A DNA stretch of 64,000 bases, taken from assembly GCA_022829145.1 (NCBI GenBank), contig CM040741.1, positions 53,659,680 through 53,723,679 of the forward strand, given 5' to 3'. This document shows positions 1 through 28,746 of this stretch, piece by piece; the first letter of the stretch is position 1, and the number at the start of each line of letters is the position of its first letter. The DNA is from Albula goreensis (taxonomy: Eukaryota; Chordata; Actinopteri; Albuliformes; Albulidae). Below the pieces are notes generated by a model that was not told the origin of the DNA, searched no databases, and saw only the letters and a program-made list of their open reading frames with translations. The position numbers and the translations under genes were made by a program.

Positions 1-79
1 CCCGGCCCTCCATCTTTAACCTCCGAGGTTCGAGTGGGCCCCCCACCAGCACCCCCAAATAAGCCCGTGCATACCCTTA

Positions 80-260
80 CACGCAGACATGAACATGCAT
101 GTGCACACATACCCAAACACATACGCATATGCAGACACACATAACCATACATGGACACACATGCTTGAACATACATACATACATACATATGCCCACACAC
201 ATACATACATGCATACACACACACACATGCTTTCACATGCACAAACCCATATGCACACCC
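80..260. repeat. CA/ACAT-rich simple repeat
   Basis: Compound simple sequence of (CA)n, CATA and ACAT units with interruptions. It opens long low-complexity reading frames on both strands that are not genes. Confidence 0.85.
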
Positions 261-1926
261 TTATATATTTCCTTCCCCAACTGACAATCAACTATTTATG
301 TAGTATACCTCCCCCTTCTCTGCACAGACAGCTACACCCACAAGCACATAAACTCTAATTCCCACAATACACCCAAACTCATAGAGCCCCTCGCCCACAT
401 CATCCCTTGCAGACCCATGTAGCCCCTGCACACCAGTCACCTTCCCCTTCAGTCTGCTGGTGACAGTAATCTGACAGCTAAATGAAACACATCCCGCGCC
501 TCGCCCTTGTCGTTGTTATTGACGTTGCAGAGGGCTGAGAGAGATCAGAATGACATGAGTCATTACACCGAGTCCTCCACTGCTCATCTCTCTCCCATGG
601 CATATGAGGAGATGGAAAGCTGTCCGCCACTTGTCTGAAAAAGTTTTTTTTACCACATGATGCATAAGCCTCTTCACTCCCATCCAAGGCCGGATGCTCA
701 CTTTGTCAGGGAAGTGCAACAATAATTGATGTATGGAGTTTTATGCACTTGGATGTTAAGTTAAACATGCTCCCAGGTCTTTATAGCTGCTGTGATGGAC
801 AACAGCCCCACTCACATTCACAGGCATGGCTGTCCTGCCACTCTCACAAATCAACACAATATCAGCTCACTGAAATCACATGGTAGTGTTCTCACAGCAG
901 GGACTTATGGGTAATTTGGAGATCTAACACAAAGCCTTCAGCCACAGGGTAGCCAGGCAGCTTGTCTACTTCACATTTTTTAACAAGGTTCTTTTAGACA
1001 ACGGGTAATTTAGCCAGGCCATGTTTAGACTGACGCTAATTCACTAATGCTGCCGTTTGTGCTGGATGTTGTTTCAGAAGAGAGCAGCATCTACGTCTTT
1101 AAAAGCCCACACATGAAGACAGAAAACATTTCCTGAGTACATTTTTTCCCTTTATTCCTTTTTTTTCTTAAAGTGCTTTGCTGTATTATTCCTTTTTTTC
1201 ACCCTGTTCTGGAATGTTCCCTGAAATATCTCTCAGGGAGTTTGGTCTGAACAAGCGCCAGGCTGCAGCTATTCCACTCAGGATTAATACCGTCATTTTG
1301 TATCCCAGCACTGGCCTATGAGTGGATCACAAATCGCCCTGTCTTCCATGGCGAAATATAAGCACATCTGTAAAAGATTACCAAAAGCTGGAACTAATTT
1401 TACACTCCAAATGACAATTGACGAGGCTGTCTAGCAGTATTCTGGTAAATAAGATCTTTTTTTTTTGTATTTTTTATTTGACCAGAATCCTATGGGAGAA
1501 AACCAAAGATGGTCTTGACACTGACTCCTGTGTCCAATTGCCATTTGGCATTGCAGACACAAAGAAAATGTCAACTCATATAAAGTTGGCGTTGGAGTGC
1601 TGTGAAAGTACACGTTGATGTGAAAAATGTGCATATAAAAGTGTTATTTAACAAGAGAAGGAGTACACAGTAGACTTTGGTATGTGATGTCATGTCCTTT
1701 TCTCATTTTATATTATTCCTTCTGATCGGTTACTAGGAAGTAATTATATGACTGTTTATATAATAAGCTCATTGAAATTACTGAACAGAACAAACATTTC
1801 CAAATGAGCAATGGTAGTGTCTGATAACATATTGTCCCCAAACGGGCTGTCATGTACCACCCAGGTGGGTAACATACTGCTCTCTCTCCACCCTGCTGTT
1901 CTGTAAATGTTTTTTGTGTTATGACC

Positions 1927-1960
<34 letters not shown>
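1927..1960. repeat. (TTA)n microsatellite
   Basis: About eleven uninterrupted ATT/TTA units. Confidence 0.95.
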
Positions 1961-1962
<2 letters not shown>

Positions 1963-2882
1963 ATAGCTTGGTGATTTTTTGTTGAGTACAGCAGGGCAAA
2001 CTTCCCATTTTTACCATTCAGTCCTCTTCTTTTCTGAATTTTTCCCTGCTTCAGACATCTTTCACAAGGCTATGCTCCAGTTCATGTTATGGATATTGTG
2101 AGGGATGTAGTTACGTTTCACCAGAACCTGTTTCCTTTACTCTTTTCCCCCTCCAAGCACACACCTGGTTTTGGGGAAAGTTGAGGGGTGCCCCAAGTTG
2201 CGCGTGTATTCACAGCCGAGAGCAGAACTCGCCCACTTGCTTCGCCAGGTGTTTGCCTTTGAAGTCCACCCCAGTCTTTGATCACTTGCGTTTATCTTGT
2301 CACTGTTGGCTCTCAGGAATGCACAAGTACTTAGCTCATGATTTACATTGCCAGAGATATATCTTCAAACATTCTGTAACAAATTCTGTCAAAAGTGTCT
2401 CAGTTATAAAGTTTGAAAGATAGCCCAAAAAACTGTCAAAGGAGGATTTTGTGTAGTCTGCAATTTAAGAAAGACCATAGCACATCCTTTGTTGTTGAGG
2501 CCTTTGTAGGACAGAATTCTCTTCCACGTTTTGAGAACAAATTAAAACTTAATCAAATGCTCAAAGACGTTGAAAAGGGCTCCAACAATAAAACTAGAGG
2601 AGTGGTAATAAGGGTTTACTGCCAAGTCTGTGTGTCACAAATGGAAAGAAGTGGGGCCATTAAATCACACTGGGTGGATTTGTGTCTATATGTGTGCAGG
2701 GGGGACATGCCCCACCCCCAGTTTCCTTTTAAGTTTCCCTAATTTGGCTGCTTAAGGGAATGTGTAGTATTTTAAACCACAGAATGAAACCTTTTGGGCC
2801 GAATCATCAGCTGCTCCAAATGGACTTGGGACTGCAACATGTCCGTTTTTCTGGCCCGACTCATTACGCGCAGTGGAGCGGG

Positions 2883-2895
2883 TGACCCTTGACCC
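2883..2895 (-). promoter_or_regulatory. perfect DR1 nuclear-receptor element
   Basis: TGACCC-T-TGACCC on + reads GGGTCA-A-GGGTCA on -, two identical half-sites spaced by one base. DR1 is the known site class for RXR homodimers, PPAR:RXR, HNF4 and COUP-TF. Its place upstream of rxra coding exons suggests possible autoregulation, but occupancy is untested. Confidence 0.45.
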
Positions 2896-5800
2896 CTGCG
2901 GTGGCACCTGTGAACTTGGTCAGCCACATGGCCTCAGGGGTCTCTATTACTCACCCAAATGAGCTTAACAGGTCTTCGTTTTTGGGGGTGGGGGAGCGAG
3001 TGGGAGGGGATTGGGGCTGTTATAGCCACTTTGGGACCATGTGTTGGACGTTAAAAGAGTAAATCATAAAATCTCACCAAAAGGGTCCCCTTGAATTCAC
3101 TCCCAGCCCTGTTTTAGAATTTTCCAAGGGCACCCGTCACTTGGGAAAAACAACCAGACCTAGAACAGGCCCAAGCAGTCATCCAGACAGAGTTCTCGAT
3201 ATGTGGCCTGGGGTTTCGAACGTCGTTTTTCTTCTGAAGGGAAGTTACTTTTTTTCTTCAGAGGAAAAGATCTGACCCAGGTTTCTATATGAGTTTCTGC
3301 AAATCCCACCCTGCCAGCCCCCCGCCCCCTGACAGGAATCTGCTCTCAAAAACGCTGGTCGAACTGAGCAATGTTCCCAGCTCCCTGCAACAAGAGGGGA
3401 AATAGGAGAGGGTGCTGGGAACAAGCTGCAGCCTTGACTCTGACTGTTTCAAACAGGCTTAATTAAGAAAACCTGGCTGTTTTGTTATTTCATATTCAGA
3501 TGTGATCTGGGGGTTGCGGGAAGGAAGAAGGAGAAGAAAAGAACAAAAAGCAAACTGGCTGATCGTGTTTCAAAAAAAGATTCTTTCAGCATTCCACTTT
3601 CGACTCTGGTGGTGTTTAACTCTAGAAGCCCTGGTCATTTTTATTGCATGAGACTTGCTGTTCTTTCTCACTGAGTATTTATGATGAAAGCTTTGGGACT
3701 CTAATTATGTTTAGTAACACAGCATGTATGTAGTGTTTCGCTGACCATGTGTTCCCCGCTGTTCTTGCCAGTTCACAAGAATACTGCAATAATAAGGCAT
3801 TACTTGTACAGTGTCTTAACCACTGATAGCTGAAGTGTATGTATTATTATACACCAATGAGATGTTTACCCAGTTATGATGCTTAGTTAATGAACATTTT
3901 TCAGCTTTCACATAAATGCAACCAATCAATCAATCAGTCTTGCAGCCATTTGTCCCCACACTGCAGAGGCAGAAGCACTGAATTTTTACATCCCACTGAC
4001 AAATCCCAGGAGGTCTCTGGAGCTCATTAATGAACTTCACATTATAATTGTGGGACAAAGACAGACACAATAGCCATCATGATCAATATATTGAAGCAAC
4101 CCTTTATTTTTGGGTCGAGGGTGGAACAGCAGTAGTGGTGCATTAACTGTGGACTAGGTTGGTAGCGGATATGAATTGAAATGTAGAACTAGGTCACCAC
4201 AAATTATTGCACACTGTCTACAGATTTTTATGGTTTACAGCTTTCTGCCACATTTGTAAAGACACACCACAATGACCATTACTGCACATTAAAGCAAACC
4301 CAAGGTTGACTGTGGAACTTCTGCAAAATAGTGTTACCTACAAGCAAACAAACTTGTCAAAGAAGCGAAATTCTTGTTGCGTCCTCTTTCTGGAAGAAGA
4401 CTACAGAAATGATGTCCTGCAGCTCTAGTACACAGTTGTAGGAATAAAAAATGAATGCATTTTAACTGCCTTTGACATTTGAATAAATGAAGATGTATGG
4501 GTTTGGATATACTTTATCAGTGAAAAGTTAATTTGGTGTTCAGCTCTGACATTATCCCTGGCAGATTTAAGTGCTGACCTGCTGTTGACAATGCAGAGCA
4601 ACTCCGTCCATTCGAAACCCGCCTACTCAGCATGCTGTCTGGGGGCCGCTGAGACAAGGCACTGCCCGTGATGAAAAACAACTTTTAAATATATAATTCT
4701 GTCTTACACATGTCCAACACCTTAAATCCCTGTAGAAAACAGCTGCCTAAATCCTGAGCGCTTTGCTTGCATAACCGATAATGATTTTTCTATCCGTCAT
4801 TAAAAGAGATGTGTGAGCATTTTTTCTTCTTCCTCTAGATGCATCACAGCTTTGCATTCAGTGAGTACAATTTTCACACGTGAACAAATGGTTGTGTGTT
4901 TGAAAGAAGACTGAGGCTGTTTAGTAAAAATAGGCCTTACCCCCTGTGGGGGATAAACTACAAGGATTTGTGCATCTGACCCAATGCATCTCATATAGGA
5001 TTACCCCTTATTCTCCAACAGGCATCTAACTACAATGTTTAATCCCCTTAACAAAAATAACATTTTAATAATGTAGTGCTATAATTTGTAGCTTCCACAA
5101 TAAGTGTGTAGAGGATAATGAAATTAATGAAGTAAATGTAGAATGAAGCAATGTAAACTTTTCCTTAAATAATTTGCCTTGAGTAGGGCACAAAGCTGTA
5201 TTGCTGCTCATGTTCTTGGACTCAGCCTATACTTAAACTGAAACAGTCATCAAAACCACTGATAAAAACAATCACAAAACCATGGCATGTCTTCTGTTAG
5301 AATTTTTTTGTCCTCTTAAAATGTACAAAAGCTTCTAATAGCAGCAGGTTTTTTTAATGGGATTAGCAGGCGCTTAAACACTTTTGATGTCAGCCCAAGA
5401 CCATGGTGAATTTTGTTTGTGCTCAGTGAATTGTGAAGCAGAGGATTGTGGGTAGTTCTGTGCTGGAATTTCCCCTCTCTGTGGCACGTGATTGAATGCC
5501 CCTCCACAAAAACAATTGCCTCCTTATAGCAGCAGTCCCTCCAGCTGTAGGCTCTCATCAGCTGTCCTGTTTTAGCACGTCTTTAACACTCCCCATCTGG
5601 GAGCGCATACAGATCCCGACAGTGAACTAATCTCTCTCCAGCCCTAAATCCTCTGCCTCGCTAAATATGACCACAGAACGAGCGATGGGAACGGTCCGCC
5701 AGCTGCCCCGTCACAGTCATCACCAATGTGGCGGCCCTGGGAATGGCGCAAAGTACAGTGAGGAAAATGGGCACTCAGCAGAACAGAGCAGAACACAACA

Positions 5801-6974
5801 GAACAGGAACAGGGTCCGCATGACCCTGCTGCAGGCAGACCATCACACCGACGTACTTCCTGTAATTTCATTATTTTTCCCTCCTCCACTTGAGGGCATC
5901 CACAGGCACATATGTTGAGGCTTTGTGTTAATAATGGTCTATTTTAATAATGGTCTAAATGATCTACCAAGGGGTGGGGGATGAGCAGAGGAGGGTGTTT
6001 AGAGAAGGGGTGCCCAGAAAAGCAGGTACTGCTGCTCCATGCAGCTGTTTGTCCTGTATCCTCTGTGTGGCTGGTAGCTGCTGTGTACAGGGTAATTACT
6101 GTGGATGCTCTTGTTACTATGTAGTGCATCACTGCTGTGTGGTGTGTGGCTGCTGTCTGGCATGAAACTGCTCTGTACAGTGTAATTATTCTGTAGTTCC
6201 TGTGGAGGATGTAGTTGCTGTGTAGCTTCTTGCAGCCATGAAGTGTGGAGCAACATTGTGGCATGCAGCTGCTGTCATGGAAATGTGATCGTGTATGCAG
6301 TATGTCCGTTTGAGGTAATATCTAGTAGTGTAAGTTCCAAATAGAGTGTCAAAAACACCTTCAGTTCCTGGGTCAGTGGCTATAATCAGGCAACATCATT
6401 TTTTTAAAAATTCAAATGCTTATGCTGTCAGAAACCCAACCATTGTGGAAAGAATGTATCTATAGATATCTACAACAAAGTTAGACACAGAAGCTATTGT
6501 CATATCATTCTTTCACACGGGCAAAGGAAACACAGAGATAAGGATGCGTTAAAGAGGATGTTCTTGGCTTGAGGTGGAGCTCTGGGGTCAGAGTTCAGCA
6601 GTGTTATCAGATCAGGAAATAAAACTGTGCCATTTTTGTGGAGCCTTGGGGCCTGGCACTGATGACCTCCATTAGATAAAGAGGCCCCTGCATCAGTGTA
6701 TGATTCCACAGCACATGAAGAGCTGATTGCCACTGACCTGCCCTACACTGGCCCTGTCCTCTCACAACGCCTTGTTTGAGAGGACCTACATAATGGTCAG
6801 CACAAACCACCATAAACATTTGTTACCTCTGGTGCTGGCTGTCGTAAGCAGTCAAGTAATCTTATCAACACCGACTTATGTCAAATTATATGCATTGTTA
6901 TGGAATTTGGTATGTTTTTATGTAAGCTTTTTATATGAGTTTTGAGATAATGTGTTACTGAACAGCTCACCAGA

Positions 6975-7110
6975 GAGAATTGGTTAGGGCACATGACTTA
7001 TGACCAGAAAGGCTTGAGTTGGAGACATTAGCATTGGACACTTCAGCAAGACTCCTACACCATTGTCTTTTGTTACGTAGTTTCAACAAATTTGGGTACA
7101 GATGGCTGTT
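6975..7110 (+). mobile_element. possible degraded tRNA-derived SINE (V-SINE-like)
   Basis: The phrase GGTTAGGGCACATGACTTA and the following GCTTGAGTTGGAGAC look like the A and B boxes of a tRNA-derived fish SINE head. CACTTCAGCAAGACTCCTAC then resembles the central core of V-SINE-type elements. The tail is not clear and no target-site duplication was found, so this is a tentative call. Confidence 0.35.
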
Positions 7111-7632
7111 AATATGGATGTCTCCCTGAACTAAGAGCCCTGAAAAAGCACAGGGACCAGGGGATCCAGACCCATCTTTCCTAGGACTACAGCTGACAGA
7201 GACAACAGCTCCAAATAAAAGCATGGATTTGTAATAATAAAAGTGCAGATCCTACATAGGGGGTGGAGGGCGGGCTGAAGAGCGCACACAGTGTTTGAAG
7301 ATCGCGCCAGGGCCCTCAGAGTGTTGTGCAATCTTACATGTGTGCCTATAAAAGCAGAGCCCTCAATACAGAGAATTCTCTCCCTCAGAACAGTGGCCAA
7401 GGGGCTGGAAGACAATGCGCCTGCTTTTTAAATCACTGCAGGATCCTGGGAGCACACACTCACTCTTATTCAGCTGGCTGGTGTTGGATATTTCATTCCG
7501 CGAGTGCTTTCATTCAGTGGCCTCTTGCCGCCATGTTTGAGCACTGAGGATTCCAGTTCATATCATTGGTGGATCCCACATTTCCCACACTGGGCAGGGT
7601 CATTCTCCCCTCACAACACTGTACTCCCCTCA

Positions 7633-7656
7633 ACACACACACACACACACACACAC
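7633..7656. repeat. (CA)12 microsatellite
   Basis: Uninterrupted CA dinucleotides followed by CGTAAG. Confidence 0.95.
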
Positions 7657-9892
7657 GTAAGCCCTGAGGAGAAACCCACGAGAGGGCTACATGCCATGGC
7701 CTCGACACCCGATTCGAGAAATGGGCGCATTACTAGGGGAGAACGATTCTATTTCCAGGCACAGGGTTGAGCTCCTCTAATCTAACCCCATTCCGCCGAC
7801 TCAAATGGAGTGAGGGTCCCGCCCGTGGACAGAGTCCCGGGACAGATTGAGTTGCAGGTTCACTGAAAATAGATGTACAGATGATGGGCCCTATCCATAA
7901 GGCGGCCATTTGATTTGATGAAGGAAATCTTGCTTGTGGAAAAATTAGTATCTCTTTGGGGTCGTACATGCAAGAACATCTAGCTCAGAAAGGCAGTGAA
8001 CAGTGGTAAGACTGTCTTGTATGTTGGGAGTCTGTGATGTAGCGTGTTGAATGTGTGGGTGTGTGTGGGGGTGTGGACATACGTGTATGTTTTGTGTCTG
8101 TGACTCCATCTTAAAAGCAAGCTTGTTTCCTTAAAAACCTTGACTAGCCTCTGAAGTAAAGTAGTGCGTTACCAGATTATGTCAAAGCACATTATCGTTT
8201 ACTGTCTCCTAATGTTTCTTTCATTAAAGCACAATAAAATGTATTGTTTTGCTTTCTCTAGCTTCAAGTGCTTCCTTTATAACTAAGGGTAATGATTGTA
8301 ATCTACAAAATATAGATTCTGAGCTTCCTGAAAGAAGTGCTGCAATCAAGTGTTCATCCAGTGTTATTTGTAACTGAAAAATAATTACAAGGATATTGAG
8401 TTTTTACTGAATAATCTGAAGAAACAAGCTTAACTTTGAGATTCTGATTGCCAGAAATTTCCTTAATTATCTCAAAATATTTGTTCTCCTGGACACAGTA
8501 TGTGTGTTTTAGTTTCAGATGTAAGGCTGAACTGTTGAACTTTGTGGAACTCCTTGTTTCCCTTCATTAGGGCATTAGGCATGAGTACATTTCATACATG
8601 TGTGTGTGCTTGCAGGTTTATGTGCTCTGTGTAGATGCCAGGAAATCCTTTTCCTCACCCTGAGCAAATATGTTCGTATTACTCTCTGAGTGTATGATGG
8701 TGTATTTCATCAGGATTATTTTGTCAATTTAAGATTCATTGATTCAGTTCTGTTACTCATCATGTATATATAATGGATGAATATGTACATATATAAAAAA
8801 ATGAACTGAAGGTGAATGGATGAATTGTCTTTATGACTGAGGAGGATGTCTTCTGTTTCCAGGGGTGGTAGGGGGAAATTTAGACCCTATGCTTTCAAGT
8901 AACACCACAAATATCTCTTTTAAAGAAAAATAAGCCCATTGATATGTTCAAAACAGATTTATATTAGCTTTGCTGGGACAGAATGAAGAATGTATAAAGT
9001 TTACGTTTTCAGATGGGAGGCAGAGTGTCGGGGAGGCAACAGAAATTATTCTGTGACATAATGTGATAATGGTGTAAGATGGAGCTCCACATTACAGTAT
9101 GGATTATACAGACTAACCAGATGATCAACTCCTGCATACCTTTCATGCTCCCTCCCACCTGACACAAGATTCAGAACAGGAGTGTCCAGTTAACACTGTG
9201 GATATATGTGATTTTACAGAACACTGATTGCCACAGTTTTGTTTTTTGCCTCACCCCTTAAAGAATATTCATAGGATGACATAAATTGGAATAGCTTTGA
9301 AAATAGGACGTCAGACAGAATATTCAGCATTAACAGCATGTCTCTGAGTATCTGAGTGGGTATTTAGAATCTGTGAACAGCACCGAAAAGGAAATTGTGA
9401 TGACACTGACCCTTGGCCTCAAGGTCTGTGACCTGGTCAAACTGTGTCTCTGAATGTCAGTGTGATATTCTCACTGTGTCAGTTACAAGTAGATCACTCT
9501 TTACAGGAAAGGAGAGTTAACCAGTCTGCTTATTCAACCCTCATTTCTGAGAACAGTTTAAGATAACGTTGCATTTTTGTGCTTTAACCAAGTCTCAGTT
9601 CACTTTGGGTCTCCTTCTCTTTTACTTGCATGTTGGAAGACAAAATTTAGCACACATACACAGAGCAACCGCCTTGATACTTACTTGTTCGTTTTTAATA
9701 TGGACTGAAGAGAATGTGAGACCCACCCTTCGCACAGGGATATTTTGTTATGAAAGAAGCTTGGCATTTTGCCTTAGGTATCTATTTTTGAGACTTACAA
9801 CAGTGAGTTAGACAGGACTGATTCGATATTCTCATTAAGGCAATTTGGGTCAGGTGTGCTTACGCAGCTGTCCATCTGCCACAGATCTAAGA

Positions 9893-9896
<4 letters not shown>

Positions 9897-9943
<47 letters not shown>
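9897..9943. repeat. (CT)n microsatellite
   Basis: More than twenty CT units. The opposite strand reads as an Arg-Glu repeat, which is not a gene. Confidence 0.95.
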
Positions 9944-9945
<2 letters not shown>

Positions 9946-11810
9946 CTGTGAGGCAGTGTCTCTGTGGCAATAAGAGTCACACGGCACTTTCCACACCAGA
10001 CTGACGCAAACAGAGGCTCTAAAATTAGTCCGTCTGCACTTCCTTTGTGTTGGGCTGTGGTTATCCGGGGACATGGACCATGGACATCTCCGCCATACAG
10101 GCCTGCCTAAGGGCTGTGCCAGGTCTGTGCAATGCCCAAACATCAAAAAAAAAAAATACTACAGGCATTCACCTTCAGTCAAAAGTGCCCCCAAAATAGC
10201 AACCAAGACTAAGATGATGGCTTGTGTAATGGAAGAATAAATATCAAAAAACAGATGTCCAATCGAGTTTGAGAGGACTGGGTTAGGGAGGCAAAAGCAC
10301 CAGATTCTACAAAGAAAACATAAAAGTATCCTGAAAGCATCTGCATTGTGAGGTTCTGATTCTTAAATATCCTGGGTAAATGTGTAGCACACAGTCTTAT
10401 TTTACTGGAATGGTTTCTTTCAAACCTGTACAGCTATCTTGTGTGGACATGTTTTTGTTTCGTTTGAGCTCACGTAGATCATGTACCTGAAGGATAATTG
10501 CAGAGGAGCAGTCCCTCACTAGAGTGTCATTGTACCGGGATCTGTACATGCACTAGAGTATGGAATTAGGAAGGAAAATGGCAGGCTTGATTATTCTGTC
10601 CTTTGCAGTTCACCAGTTGCAAATTCTGATTATTCTGTTTGTATAACAGGAACAGATCTTAGATCAGTTTCAGTCCCTGTACTCTGAATACTGTAAACAC
10701 TGATAAACTTTCCTCAAGGCTCTACCATCAGTCTCAATGTCTTTTCCTTCCAGTCACGAACAGGTATTGTCATGTCCTGTCACCTGACAGGTCAGGCTCT
10801 TGTGTGTGTTACTGGGACTGACTTACCAAGGCATTACCCCTGGCAAATGCATCCACTGTTTCATGGTGAATAATAGGGTGACCACAGTTTTATGACATGG
10901 CAACAGTTTTACATTCAGATGTTTTACATCCCTGTGTTTGTGGAGCCATACAGGTCTTGTTGTGTGAGATCAGCTCTGTAATTCGATACTTTGTTCGGAT
11001 TCCTAGACAGAAGGCTCATGCCTCTTTGTGCTTTGAGGCTAATAAACAGTAAATATGGAAATTATGCCTAAAAAGTAGTTTTTTTTGCAAGTCAAACTAT
11101 ATAAAAACCAAATGCATGCCTATAACCTATAAACATTTCAGGCAACAGTGAAAGCACAGACTGTGGATTGAATCCTATGTTAGCATTGGCGCTTTCAATA
11201 AATAAATAAATAAAAATGGCTCCATCTGTATTTTCTGTCCTGTTAAATTTTTCATTGGTACGGTACGAGGGCTGAGCGTTTGAAAAAACAAACACTGTTA
11301 GTGGTCTTTTTTTACATTTTGGGTTGGTTGCAGCCTTAGCCCAGTGTGAGAGGGAGAGTACAGTGACACTATTCCTGCTGTTGTCTTATTGTATTGGAGG
11401 TGAGGAATGAGCCACTTTTCAAAAAGGCCCAATGTAGCTCTGCCTTCAAACTCTCCAGTCACACTCAGCTGCACTTAAAACCAGACAATGTTTTTCAGTG
11501 TGGTTTTGCTCCTTTTGGAGATGTACATGACTCTTTGACTGGCATAAAGAGCACGAGTGCGTTTGACAAAGTTAGTCCTGTAAGGGTTATCATGATCTAT
11601 TTCTGGAACCTGGAGAGAGAGTGGGTCGAACCCTACCACTGTCTGTCTGTACAGAATGTATTAAAGTTCTCAGCCCTGGCCTCTGCTCTTCTCTTTTCGC
11701 TCTCTCTCTTTCTCTCGCTCTCTGTCTGTGTTTTCTGGGTTCTAGCCTTAGCTGTAGATCCTCTGTCCATCTGTCTGTCAGTGTTATGGCTCTGTGCCCC
11801 CAGTTTAATC

Positions 11811-11833
11811 GGTCTGTCTGTCTGTCTGTCTGT
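11811..11833. repeat. (TCTG)n repeat next to the rxra splice acceptor
   Basis: Tandem TCTG units ending about 11 bases before the acceptor at 11844. They lie in the polypyrimidine region of that acceptor and are part of a pyrimidine-rich, low-complexity stretch from about 11690. Confidence 0.85.
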
Positions 11834-11844
11834 CCATGTTGCAG

Positions 11845-28746
<16,902 letters not shown>

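Larger units (their letters stand above)
1..11844. other. non-coding region upstream of the first visible rxra coding exon
   Basis: No recognisable coding exon on either strand in nearly 12 kb. Searching by eye for the RXRA N-terminal A/B segments gave nothing. Most likely this is a 5' intron of rxra, since the first visible exon begins with a splice acceptor and lacks the family N-terminus. It contains microsatellites, a SINE-like remnant near 7.0 kb, a DR1 motif at 2883, and a GC-richer block at about 2.8-3.5 kb that could be regulatory. Confidence 0.6.

Noticed and set aside
16-358. Cys/Val/Tyr-rich and His/Thr-rich reading frames on both strands
   Set aside because: They are translations of a CA/ACAT simple repeat.
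9850-10146. - strand frame with an Arg-Glu repeat
   Set aside because: It is the translation of the (CT)n microsatellite.
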